Shown here piece by piece: positions 46,876-55,244 of a DNA stretch of 64,000 bases. Position 1 is the first letter of the stretch; each line of letters opens with the position of its first letter. The translations under genes and the position numbers were made by a program. The notes beneath the pieces are model-generated. The model saw nothing but the letters and a program-made list of their open reading frames with translations. It made no database searches and had not been told where the DNA came from. The stretch is from Bacteroidaceae bacterium (lineage in GTDB: Bacteria; Bacteroidota; Bacteroidia; Bacteroidales; Bacteroidaceae): NCBI GenBank assembly GCA_017621515.1, contig JAGASY010000126.1, forward strand, positions 1 to 64,000, written 5' to 3'.

Positions 46876-48585
46876 ATGAAATTCATAAAAAGAATGTGCA
46901 TTACAGCTTTTGTCGGAGTACTGCCTGTAATGATGTATGCCAAACGAGAATCGACGGTGAAACCGTCTGACAGACCAATATTCACCAATGTGGAGTATTC
47001 AGGTCATGACAGTGTGTTTATAAAGAATCCTCTCGGAGAAGACGAGTTTTACAACCCTATATTGCAGGGATGCTATCCCGACCCTTCGATATGCCGCAAG
47101 GGGAATGACTATTATCTTGTATGTTCATCGTTTGTGATGGTGCCCGGTGCTCCGATTTTTCATTCCAAGGATTTGGTGAACTGGCAGCAGATAGGACATG
47201 TGCTCGACCGCCCTTCTCAGTTGCATGTGACCGAAAGAGGCACAAGTCAAGGCATGATGGCGCCATCCATCAGTTATAATCCGGCAAACGATACCTTTTA
47301 TATGATTACCACTGTTGACGGCAATTTTGTGGTAAAGGCGAAAAATCCTGCCGGACCGTGGAGCGACCCCATCCGTCTTAATTTCAGAGGCATCGACCCT
47401 TCAATCTTCTTTGACGACAATGGCAAGGCATATATCGTGCATAACGATGCGCCTCGCAATCCTTCTTGGGATGGGCATCGCATTATCCGTATGTGGGAAT
47501 ATGATGTCGATAAAGACAGCCTTGTGCCCGGGTCAAGCCGTGTGATTGTGAACGGAGGCACAAAATTTCACAAGAAACCGTTCTGGATTGAGGCTCCTCA
47601 TATCTATAAAAGAAATGGAAAGTATTATCTGATGTGTGCGGAAGGAGGTACGGGCGACACCCACAGCGAGGTGGTGTTCATGAGCGATAGTGTAACAGGT
47701 CCATACATTGAAGCTCCTTCAAACCCCATTCTTTCCCAGCGTCATCTTAATCCAAACCGAGATTATAAAGTCAATTGGGCAGGACACTCTGATGTGGTTC
47801 AAGGTCCTGACGGGAATATGTATGGTGTCTTCCTCGCCATCCGTCCGAATATAAACGGCAGGACTGTCACTGGGCGCGAAACATTTATCCTGCCTGTCGA
47901 TTGGAGTGGGAAATGGCCGGTGTTCGAGAACGGTCTGACTCCTATCGAACCGAAGCTAAAACTTCCTGCCGGAGTCGTGAATAGCAGAGGGAAAGACGGC
48001 TTTCTGCCTCATGGCAACTATGGATTCCACGATGACTTGTCTGCCGACACGCTTGATTATCGTTGGATAGGGCTTCGCAAGTCCGTGCTCGACATGGCTG
48101 TACTGACAGGAAAAGGGCTGCAATTCATTCCCAACGAGTATAACATCACGCACAACCGTCCTTTGTCGGCTGCTTGGACACGACAAATACACAACGATTT
48201 CTCTTTCTCCACGGACATGATTTACAAACCGAGGAACGAAAAAGACCTTGCCGGAATTGCCTGCATACAGAGCAACAAATATAACTATGTGTTCGGCATC
48301 ACTCGTCGGGGCAAACAGTATTTCATAGTGCTTCAGCGTACAGCCGACGGTGTAAGTTCTGTGGTAGCTTCGTCTCCTTTGGATTATGATGGAAAAATAA
48401 ATCTGATGGTCTCGGCTGCAGACGATGAATATCATTTTGCATACAGCCTTGATGGTGGTGTGAGCTATGTCCGTCTGGGAACCCCACAGTCGGGCGATAT
48501 TCTTTCTACCGATGTGGCCGGTGGGTTTGTAGGAAACATGCTTGGGCTATATTCGACCGCGAACAACACGGTTTTGCCTGAATAA
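46876..48585 (+). CDS. Glycoside hydrolase family 43 enzyme, exported
   Basis: A predicted alpha-L-arabinofuranosidase or beta-xylosidase. The 569-residue protein begins with a signal peptide (MKFIKRMCITAFVGVLPVMMYA). The five-bladed GH43 propeller covers residues about 55-345, with the catalytic triad in its usual setting: Asp in GCYPDPSICRKGNDYYLV, the pKa-modulating Asp in IDPSIFFDDNGKAYIVHND, and the general-acid Glu in FWIEAPHIYKRNGKYYLM. HSDVVQGPDGNMYGVF is also typical. A C-terminal beta-sandwich (residues about 370-565) resembles the GH43 C2 concanavalin-like domain. With the GH2 gene and sensor upstream it suggests use of an arabinose- or galactose-decorated plant glycan; a SusCD pair is not in the window. 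Confidence 0.91.
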   Translation: MKFIKRMCITAFVGVLPVMMYAKRESTVKPSDRPIFTNVEYSGHDSVFIKNPLGEDEFYNPILQGCYPDPSICRKGNDYYLVCSSFVMVPGAPIFHSKDLVNWQQIGHVLDRPSQLHVTERGTSQGMMAPSISYNPANDTFYMITTVDGNFVVKAKNPAGPWSDPIRLNFRGIDPSIFFDDNGKAYIVHNDAPRNPSWDGHRIIRMWEYDVDKDSLVPGSSRVIVNGGTKFHKKPFWIEAPHIYKRNGKYYLMCAEGGTGDTHSEVVFMSDSVTGPYIEAPSNPILSQRHLNPNRDYKVNWAGHSDVVQGPDGNMYGVFLAIRPNINGRTVTGRETFILPVDWSGKWPVFENGLTPIEPKLKLPAGVVNSRGKDGFLPHGNYGFHDDLSADTLDYRWIGLRKSVLDMAVLTGKGLQFIPNEYNITHNRPLSAAWTRQIHNDFSFSTDMIYKPRNEKDLAGIACIQSNKYNYVFGITRRGKQYFIVLQRTADGVSSVVASSPLDYDGKINLMVSAADDEYHFAYSLDGGVSYVRLGTPQSGDILSTDVAGGFVGNMLGLYSTANNTVLPE

Positions 48586-48625
48586 GCGGCTTTGCTGTGT
48601 GGTTGTGGGGTATTCCATAATTTGA

Positions 48626-48665
48626 GTGAGTGTACTTGGCAGATTCCTCTGCTGAGTACACCCAC
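48626..48665. repeat. REP-like palindrome after the GH43 gene
   Basis: GTGAGTGTACTTGGCAGA (48626-48643) pairs with TCTGCTGAGTACACCCAC (48648-48665) with mismatches. It lies 40 bases past the stop and borders element E. Confidence 0.65.
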
Positions 48666-49510
48666 AAAATATATTCGCATAAAACAGCAAAGAATAGGTC
48701 AAAATGCCCTTTCCCGATTTGACAAAATGATATTTTCGCTCAAAATGAAGATTTAACATTTCGAGCGATTTTTGGGCGAGTACGAAGAGGCTAAAAATTT
48801 TACTTAAAGATAAACTGTTGATAATCAGCTGAATACAAAATTTTTCAAAATGCTCAAAAAAACGAGCCGGACACAATTTTTTGAAAAATCTGAGTACTTG
48901 AGTAATTTGTTGATTATTAATGTCTTACATATAAATCCACCGTTTTCACTCTCGAATACCTTCAAAAATCTACTCACTTTTAAGTTTCTGTTCAGACACT
49001 CTTCCCAAGCAGAGAACTATACACTTCTTAACATTTCAACTGAAGCAAACAGTCTTTTTCTCTGCTTCCCACTGTTTTTTTATTTTCAGCGCGCTGTCGT
49101 CAAATTTTCAGCGCACAGTGGCAAAAATTCCACTGCGCTGCAAATAAAATTGCAGTGCGCTGTGAAGAAAAAAACAGTGCGCTGGAATTTTGAAAACTTA
49201 GTACTTCTTTTCAAAAAACTCTTCGCCGAAGATAAATAAATGTAAAAGAACTGTTCAAAAACGAAACACTATTTCACAATTTTCGGAGGCTTCACGAAAT
49301 GCGCGTAGAATCCCCATTCTTCGACAAAAGTTCATCACGCTTCATTTTGGAGCGTTCCAGAGGGCTTAGAATTTTAACATTTGACAAAATCAAAAAGAAA
49401 GTATTCTGATATGAAATCTGCATTTTGATATTAAAACTGCCGAAATTAATTTCATTATGTCAGAAAATAATTTTGTTAAAAAATATATATAAAAAAATTG
49501 TTATGGGGCA
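48666..49510 (+). repeat. Element E: ~755-bp intergenic repeat, subtype II
   Basis: Inverted-repeat ends are CCGATTTGACAAAATGA (48714-48730) and TCATTATGTCAGAAAA (49452-49467), 754 bp apart. Five GCGC palindromes start at 49087, 49109, 49131, 49153 and 49175, exactly 22 bp apart. The first conserved frame is longest here (48850-49239, 129 codons before the stop). It includes LLIINVLHINPPF and FKFLFRHSSQAENYTLLNI and then reads on through the array. The second frame starts MRVESPFFDKSSSRFILERS and ends early. It lies between convergent GH43 and PAP2-type genes. Confidence 0.85.
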
Positions 49511-49549
49511 TGTTTTGAAGCAATTGGGTGGTTGTATTTGATTGTTTAA

Positions 49550-49608
49550 GTGGGTGCATTCACAGATTCCTCTTATTTGCTGCATGAGAAGTCTATGAAT
49601 GCACCCAC
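49550..49608 (-). repeat. REP-like palindrome after the PAP2-family gene
   Basis: GTGGGTGCATTCACAGA (from 49550) pairs with TCTATGAATGCACCCAC (49592-49608), with TTAA before the left arm and an ATTCCT loop edge as in other members. It is 49 bases past the stop of the minus-strand gene. Confidence 0.65.
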
Positions 49609-49657
49609 AAAAGAATTATATCTTACAAAGCAGTAAGAATGCAATACAAACTTTTTC

Positions 49658-50626
49658 TTACATCTCCCAATTCAGTTTCTTCTTGAGCGGTGTGTATGAC
49701 TTGTTTCCTATGTAGAAGAACAGGAGTGCGGTTATGAAACCAGCTATACTATCTACTAAATAATGTGCCTGAATATATACGGTAGCGCAGCATAGAAGCA
49801 CGTACAGAGGAAACATCACCCAAAAGACGGTGCGGTTGGCTCTGTACATAAGCAGCATGGTGACGGTGCTCATTCCCACATGGCTGCTTGGAAAGGCGGC
49901 TGTCGGACATTCGCCCACTTCCTGTGCATTTTTCACAAGTGCGCTGAATATGCCGCGTGTCTCTGTCGGGAGCATGTCATAATGCAGCTGGAAGTAATGG
50001 TACATGTTCTCAAATATTCCCTTTTCAGCGGCTTCGACACCTATTGCCTGAAAGTAATACTGCGGTCCTGCCACGGGCAGAAGGTCGTATATAAGATAAT
50101 AGGTAAAGAATGCGCCAAAGAATATATAGACGGCTTTCCCAAAGTCTGAGAACTTGAAGAAGAAGTAATACAGTACCATGATTACCATCAGATAATAGTA
50201 TGAATAATATCCGAGATTGAACGCTTCATACCAGAACGTGGAGTTCACAGCTTTCACAAATTCCAGTGAAGGCTGGCATCCGAACAACACTTGGTCGGCT
50301 TGGGCGAAGATATGGTCGAGATAGGGAAATATTCTGCAAAAGTCGTAAGTTTCCGGATACCATGTGATAAGTGTGAGCATGATCATGAACACTCTTGCGG
50401 CGGTCACCCATTTGTTAGGGATTATCTCATACACATATTTGGCTATAAAGATGTATGCTACCATGCCTGCTCTGAGCAGAACCATAGTCTCCGGATAATG
50501 AAGATAGTCCCATACGAAAATCATTAATATACCTGTGATACCCATGTATGCGAGTAAGACACATTCTGCACCGAATAGTCCTGACAGTCCTTTCTTGCAA
50601 TTTTTTATCAATCCTTTTAAATCCAT
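49658..50626 (-). CDS. PAP2-superfamily membrane enzyme, inositolphosphotransferase-like
   Basis: An integral membrane protein of the phosphatidic-acid-phosphatase superfamily that resembles AUR1-type phosphoinositol ceramide synthases. About 322 residues from ATG 50626 (MDLKGLIKN); an earlier in-frame start at 50644 is possible. It has six or more hydrophobic helices. The active-site motifs are CPTAAFPSSHVGMSTV (residues about 246-261) and YIQAHYLVDSIAG (about 288-300), with catalytic histidines in each, plus an N-terminal helix pair. The gene overlaps the upstream epimerase gene by 10 bases, so the two are translationally coupled. Bacteroidetes make sphingolipids and some make inositol lipids; a role there is inference from the family and from the partner. 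Confidence 0.8.
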   Translation of the reverse strand: MDLKGLIKNCKKGLSGLFGAECVLLAYMGITGILMIFVWDYLHYPETMVLLRAGMVAYIFIAKYVYEIIPNKWVTAARVFMIMLTLITWYPETYDFCRIFPYLDHIFAQADQVLFGCQPSLEFVKAVNSTFWYEAFNLGYYSYYYLMVIMVLYYFFFKFSDFGKAVYIFFGAFFTYYLIYDLLPVAGPQYYFQAIGVEAAEKGIFENMYHYFQLHYDMLPTETRGIFSALVKNAQEVGECPTAAFPSSHVGMSTVTMLLMYRANRTVFWVMFPLYVLLCCATVYIQAHYLVDSIAGFITALLFFYIGNKSYTPLKKKLNWEM

Positions 50627-51717
50627 TTTTCTTTCTTGTACCAATTAATTGTTTCTTCTACGCCTCTTTCCAGATTCCATTGCGGAATATATCCGAGTTC
50701 ATGTATCATGGGGGATATTTCGCAGTTCCAGTTGCGTTGTTTCATTATTTTATATTTGTCATTGTTCAGTGTGGAAGCTTTGCCGGTGAGCCGGGAGTAC
50801 ATTTCGGCTATGGCTGATACGGCTCGTAAAATACAAAATGGGGCTTTGATATGAAGGAGAAATCCTATTTTCAGTTCACGTTGTACGAGTTTGCTGAAGG
50901 CTCTGCTGGTATAGACATATCCGTCGCTGACAAAGTAAGTGCGGTGTTTTATTCTCCGGTCTATGGCTGCGAATACTGCACCCACGAGGTCGCGCACATA
51001 TACAAAGGTAATCTCCTGCGGCTTGTAGCCCACGGAAAAGTCAATGTGCGACGCAATGCTTTTTGCCATAAGGAAGTAGTCGCGCTCGCGCGGTCCATAG
51101 ACTCCGGTGGGACGGAAGATGACGACAGGAAAATCATTGCCGAGACTTTTGAGATATTCCTCGCTTTTGATTTTGCTTTCGCCGTATGCCGTGTTGGGTT
51201 GTGGAACATCCTGTTCGTTTATGGCTTCATAGACGGAGTTCCTGACTGTGTAGTTCTTGATAAAATCGCATTCCGGTTCGGCATCAAGAGGGAGCTGTAC
51301 GGTGTGCGGATGTACCTTCTTCTCGCGTATCGGTCCCATCACGCTCAGGCTGCTTATGTAGATGAATTGTTCCGGAACCATGTCGAGCTTAATCAGAGCT
51401 TCTACAAGATTGCGGGTGCAGCCGTAGTTTGTATGGTCAAATTCTTCTTTGTGCAAACATTTGGTGGCTCCCGCTGCATGGATGATGATGTCCCATTTGC
51501 CGTATTTGTCTTTAAAGCTTTTCAGCTGCTGTTCCAATATGTCAGGCTTGCCCATATCTAAAGTGGCAAACTTGAGCCATTCGCTTTGGAGCCATCGGCG
51601 ACTTGAACCGTAGCGCATACCTGCCCATGTGCTCATGCGCCGCCGTAGTGCTTCTTCGCACAGAAAACTGCCAATGAAGCCGCTTGCGCCGGTAATAAGT
51701 ATTTTTGTTTGTTCCAT
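50617..51717 (-). CDS. NAD-dependent epimerase/dehydratase family protein
   Basis: An extended short-chain dehydrogenase, 366 residues. The Rossmann motif ILITGASGFIGSFLCEEA lies at residues about 6-23, the active-site YGESK (Tyr/Lys) at about 173-177, and VVIFRPTGVYGPRERDY follows. The C-terminal third (KIGFLLHIKAPFCILRAVSA) has a hydrophobic stretch that could touch a membrane, as in dehydrogenases acting on lipids or sterols. The PAP2 gene overlaps its 3' end. Members of this family reduce 3-keto or ceramide intermediates in bacterial sphingolipid synthesis, so the pair may act on a lipid; a sugar-nucleotide substrate is the alternative. It has its own -7 box. Confidence 0.85.
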   Translation of the reverse strand: MEQTKILITGASGFIGSFLCEEALRRRMSTWAGMRYGSSRRWLQSEWLKFATLDMGKPDILEQQLKSFKDKYGKWDIIIHAAGATKCLHKEEFDHTNYGCTRNLVEALIKLDMVPEQFIYISSLSVMGPIREKKVHPHTVQLPLDAEPECDFIKNYTVRNSVYEAINEQDVPQPNTAYGESKIKSEEYLKSLGNDFPVVIFRPTGVYGPRERDYFLMAKSIASHIDFSVGYKPQEITFVYVRDLVGAVFAAIDRRIKHRTYFVSDGYVYTSRAFSKLVQRELKIGFLLHIKAPFCILRAVSAIAEMYSRLTGKASTLNNDKYKIMKQRNWNCEISPMIHELGYIPQWNLERGVEETINWYKKEKWI

Positions 51718-51811
51718 TCTGAAAAATGTGTAATTCCGGAGTCCGGATATTTCTTTCTTTTTTCAGCCTTTTTTGCTTGGTGTGTTCGGCAATTTATGGC
51801 TGATGTGTGGG

Positions 51812-51819
51812 CAAAGTTA
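51812..51819 (-). promoter_or_regulatory. -7 box of the epimerase-PAP2 operon
   Basis: The minus strand reads TAACTTTG, matching TAnnTTTG, 95 bases before the ATG at 51717. Confidence 0.45.
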
Positions 51820-51953
51820 ATACATTTCACTTGTTTTCGGACATTTTAACGACATTGAAACAACTTTTATGCCTTTATTTGCATATCTTAGTTAGCTAAA
51901 TAATAATAAAGATACTTTGCAAGACAGTGGAGTGTCTTCTAAAAAAGTGAGTT

Positions 51954-54287
51954 ATGGCAAAATCAAAGAAAAAAGCAGTTCCGAGAATTACAAAGAAAGA
52001 ACTGTCAGCTATTGTTTCCGAATATTTGCAGCTTCATCCTGACAAAGTGTTTACACTTAGAAGCTTTTTCCGTAATCTTAAACTGACGACACATCCGCAG
52101 AAGATGTTGTGTGTGGATGTGCTGAACGAGTTTCTTGAGGATGGATTTATTGCGAGAAACGAAGACGGAGAATTTTTCCTGAACAAGAAGATGTCGAAAA
52201 TTATGGAAGGTGTGTTCCATCGCACATCTAACGGACATAATTTTGTGGATACGGCAGACGGTGTGGGCATAAGGATTTATGATGAAGATATTCACCGTGC
52301 TTTGCCTGAAGACGTTGTGAAGGTGAGTCTTCATGCAAAGAGGAGAGGTTCCAGCAAACTGAGGGGAGAAATTGTGGAGATTGTAAAGAGAAGTGACAAA
52401 CCATACGTTGGCACTTTGCAGTTGCAGGACTCTATCGCTTTCTTTGTTTCTCCCAACAGCAACCTGCCTGCCGACATACTCATTCCTTTGAACAAGACCA
52501 AAGGTGCTAAAGCTGACGACAAAGTGATTGTCCGTGTGGTAGAGTGGCCTGAAAATTCACGCAATCCTGTTGGCGAGGTGGTTGAGGTTATAGGAAAGAT
52601 AGGCGAGAATGAAACAGAGATGCATGCCATTCTTGCTGAGTTCGGACTGCCTTATTCCTATCCGGAGGAGGTGGAGAAGGCTGCCGAATATATCAATGCG
52701 GAGATTACACAGGAAGAAATTGCGAAGCGTGAAGACTTCCGTGGTGTGACCACGTTCACGATAGACCCGAGAGATGCCAAGGATTTTGATGACGCTTTGT
52801 CAATACGCAAGAAAGATAACGGACTTTTGGAAGTGGGAGTACACATTGCGGATGTTTCTCATTATGTGAAAGAAGGTTCGGTCATAGACCAAGAGGCACA
52901 GCGGAGAGCCACTTCCGTCTATCTTGTTGACCGTACTGTGCCGATGTTGCCTGAACGTCTGTGTAATTTCATCTGTTCACTGCGTCCCGATGAAGAGAAG
53001 TTGGCTTATTCCGTCATCTTCGATTTGAACGATGAGGCTGAGGTCAAAGCTTTCCATATAGCACATACCGTGATAAAGAGTGACCGTCGATTTGTGTATG
53101 AGGAGGTGCAGGAAATTTTGGAACAAAATGGCGAGGCTTCTCCGGAAGACTACAAGCTGCGAAAAAACAAGGATGTTCCGGTAGAACCGGTTCCGGAAGA
53201 GAAACGTAAGGGAGAGTACTGCAATGAACTCATTACGCTCAACCGCCTTGCGCACCGTCTGAGAGCGGAAAGATTCAAGAACGGAGCGATTAATTTTGAT
53301 CGCGAGGAAGTGCGTTTCGAAATCGACGATAAAGGAAAACCAATCAGTGTCTATTTCAAACAGGCCAAGGATGCCAACAAACTTATAGAGGAGTTTATGC
53401 TGCTGGCAAACAGGACTGTGGCTGAGAGTGTAGGCAAGGTGAAGAAAGGCGATGCGAAAGCGAAGACATTGCCTTACCGCATTCATGATATGCCTGACCC
53501 TAATAAACTGGAGAATCTTTGCCAGTTTGTAACTCGTTTCGGATATAGTCTGCGTACCCAAGGAACTAAAGCGGAAGTTGCAAAAAGCATCAACAAACTT
53601 CTTTCTGATGTCAGGGGGAAGAAGATGCAGGGACTCGTGGAGAATGTATCGCTGAGGGCTATGATGAAAGCACGTTACAGTACTTTCAATATAGGACATT
53701 ACGGACTTGCATTTGATTTCTATACACATTTCACTTCCCCTATACGTCGTTATCCGGACCTTATGGTTCACCGTTTGCTTACGGCTTATGCCAAGGGCGA
53801 GAAGAGTGCGAGCCAGAAGAAGTACGAAGCTTTGTGCGAACATAGCAGTGACATGGAACAGCTTGCTTCAAGTGCCGAGCGTGCAAGCATCAAGTACAAG
53901 CAGGTTGAGTTCATGTCCGACAAGATAGGACAGGAGTTTGACGCAACAGTCAGTGGAGTTACAGAGTTCGGAGTCTATGCGGAAATCAATGAAAACAAGT
54001 GCGAAGGACTTATTGCAGTGCGTTTCCTCGGTAATGAAGCCTTTGACTTTGATGAGAGGAACTACTGTTTGGTAGGACGTAACAGTCGCCAGAAGTTCTC
54101 TATCGGTGACTCTCTGCGCATAAAAGTGGCAGGAGCAAATCTCTATCGTAAGCAGCTTGATTTTGAACTTGTCAAGAAGCTTTCTTCCGATTTGCCGGAC
54201 AAGAATCCGTTCATTGCGAACTTTGCCGAACAAGGCAAGAAGAAAAAAGGAAAAAAGAACGGAGGAAAGAAGAAGAAAAGAAGATAA
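51954..54287 (+). CDS. rnr: Ribonuclease R
   Basis: A processive 3'-5' exoribonuclease that degrades structured RNA. The 777-residue protein has an N-terminal winged-helix part (SAIVSEYLQLHPDKVFTLRS), two cold-shock domains (residues about 85-235) and the RNB catalytic domain. The metal-binding motif TIDPRDAKDFDDALSIR lies at about residues 271-287 and RRYPDLMVHRLL near residue 600. An S1 domain follows (residues about 655-740: FDATVSGVTEFGVYAEINEN). It ends with a Lys-rich tail (KKKKGKKNGGKKKKRR), typical of RNase R. Transcribed alone, with a strong terminator. Third-position G is common, matching plus-strand genes on this side of the origin-like region. Confidence 0.97.
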   Translation: MAKSKKKAVPRITKKELSAIVSEYLQLHPDKVFTLRSFFRNLKLTTHPQKMLCVDVLNEFLEDGFIARNEDGEFFLNKKMSKIMEGVFHRTSNGHNFVDTADGVGIRIYDEDIHRALPEDVVKVSLHAKRRGSSKLRGEIVEIVKRSDKPYVGTLQLQDSIAFFVSPNSNLPADILIPLNKTKGAKADDKVIVRVVEWPENSRNPVGEVVEVIGKIGENETEMHAILAEFGLPYSYPEEVEKAAEYINAEITQEEIAKREDFRGVTTFTIDPRDAKDFDDALSIRKKDNGLLEVGVHIADVSHYVKEGSVIDQEAQRRATSVYLVDRTVPMLPERLCNFICSLRPDEEKLAYSVIFDLNDEAEVKAFHIAHTVIKSDRRFVYEEVQEILEQNGEASPEDYKLRKNKDVPVEPVPEEKRKGEYCNELITLNRLAHRLRAERFKNGAINFDREEVRFEIDDKGKPISVYFKQAKDANKLIEEFMLLANRTVAESVGKVKKGDAKAKTLPYRIHDMPDPNKLENLCQFVTRFGYSLRTQGTKAEVAKSINKLLSDVRGKKMQGLVENVSLRAMMKARYSTFNIGHYGLAFDFYTHFTSPIRRYPDLMVHRLLTAYAKGEKSASQKKYEALCEHSSDMEQLASSAERASIKYKQVEFMSDKIGQEFDATVSGVTEFGVYAEINENKCEGLIAVRFLGNEAFDFDERNYCLVGRNSRQKFSIGDSLRIKVAGANLYRKQLDFELVKKLSSDLPDKNPFIANFAEQGKKKKGKKNGGKKKKRR

Positions 54288-54301
54288 AGTGATGAAATAA
54301 G

Positions 54302-54367
54302 AAAGGCGATAAGGCTATTTTTTGCGGATGTATCCGTGAAAAATAGCCTTATCGCCTTTTTTTGTGT
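54302..54367. terminator. Bidirectional terminator between rnr and the GT2 gene
   Basis: AAAGGCGATAAGGCTATTTT pairs with AAAATAGCCTTATCGCCTTT, followed by T-run on the plus side and preceded by A-rich sequence for the minus side. It serves two convergent genes. Confidence 0.9.
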
Positions 54368-54401
54368 GATTTCTTTGTTGTGAACTTTCCTTTTAGGTTT
54401 C

Positions 54402-55241
54402 TTATTTTTTTATTACAGCTCGCGCCACGAACCACAAATGCTGAAAAATCGTAGTCAGAAGTCCATAGTGACTGACCATTATATTGAACCGTTCTTTAAG
54501 CGAAGCCTTGTGGTTGGCTGTGGTCATTCCTTCCGAAAGATAGTCGGCAAGCACTTTTTTTGTGTTCACAAAGCACATTCCCCGTTTCTGGGCATTCTTC
54601 ATGGCACGTATGCACCAGTCGAAGTCCGCCGAGAAGCGATATTGAGTATTGTATTTCTCCACGATGGCTGTGTTTGCATAGAAAGCCTGATGGCATACAA
54701 GCATTCCGTTGCGGAAAGACTTCCATGTCAGCTTTTCCGGAGGGGACAACCGGCGGCTTCTCAGTCGGTTTCCATTTTCATCTACAATGTCTGTGTCACC
54801 ATATATTATGCCGACACATGTACATTCCGTGGCACCGAGACTGCGGCATCCCATAATATCGCAGTCTGCATTGGCTCCGCACCGGCATTTGCTCAGTGCC
54901 GACATGGCTACATGTTCAAGCGTTTCCGGACTGTGCAGTTTGTCTCCGGCATTCAGAAAACAGATATATTTTCCTGTGGCGATGTCTATGGCTTTGTTCA
55001 TGGCATCATAGAGTCCGTTGTCCGGTTCGCTGATGATGACAATTCTCCTCCCTTCGTTTCTGTCCTTGTATGTCTGCGACAGGGCGAGAGTTCCGTCTGA
55101 GGAAGCCCCGTCTATGATGATATGCTCCACATCATTGAAAGTCTGTTCCTCCACGCTGCGTAACGTCTGTTCAAGCACGGCTTCCGCATTGTAAGTCACA
55201 GTGGCAATCGTTATCAAAGGTTTATGTTCCAAGTTGAGCAT
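54402..55241 (-). CDS. Glycosyltransferase family 2 (GT-A fold)
   Basis: A cytosolic transferase that adds a sugar from a nucleotide donor to a surface polysaccharide precursor. The 279-residue protein has the GT2 start ITIATVTYNAEAVLEQTLRS and HIIIDGASSDGT, then EPDNGLYDAMNKAIDIATGK and CFLNAGDKL; the usual DxD motif is replaced by NAGD as in this subgroup. FSADFDWCIRAMKN (the ED-like acid region) and DYLSEGMTTAN follow. Its ATG is 3 bases after the GT4 stop, so they form an operon. A Cys-rich insert (CRCGANADCDIMGCRSLG, then ATECTCVG) at residues about 116-138 is unusual. The donor and acceptor are unknown. Confidence 0.9.
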   Translation of the reverse strand: MLNLEHKPLITIATVTYNAEAVLEQTLRSVEEQTFNDVEHIIIDGASSDGTLALSQTYKDRNEGRRIVIISEPDNGLYDAMNKAIDIATGKYICFLNAGDKLHSPETLEHVAMSALSKCRCGANADCDIMGCRSLGATECTCVGIIYGDTDIVDENGNRLRSRRLSPPEKLTWKSFRNGMLVCHQAFYANTAIVEKYNTQYRFSADFDWCIRAMKNAQKRGMCFVNTKKVLADYLSEGMTTANHKASLKERFNIMVSHYGLLTTIFQHLWFVARAVIKK

Positions 55242-55244
55242 GAT

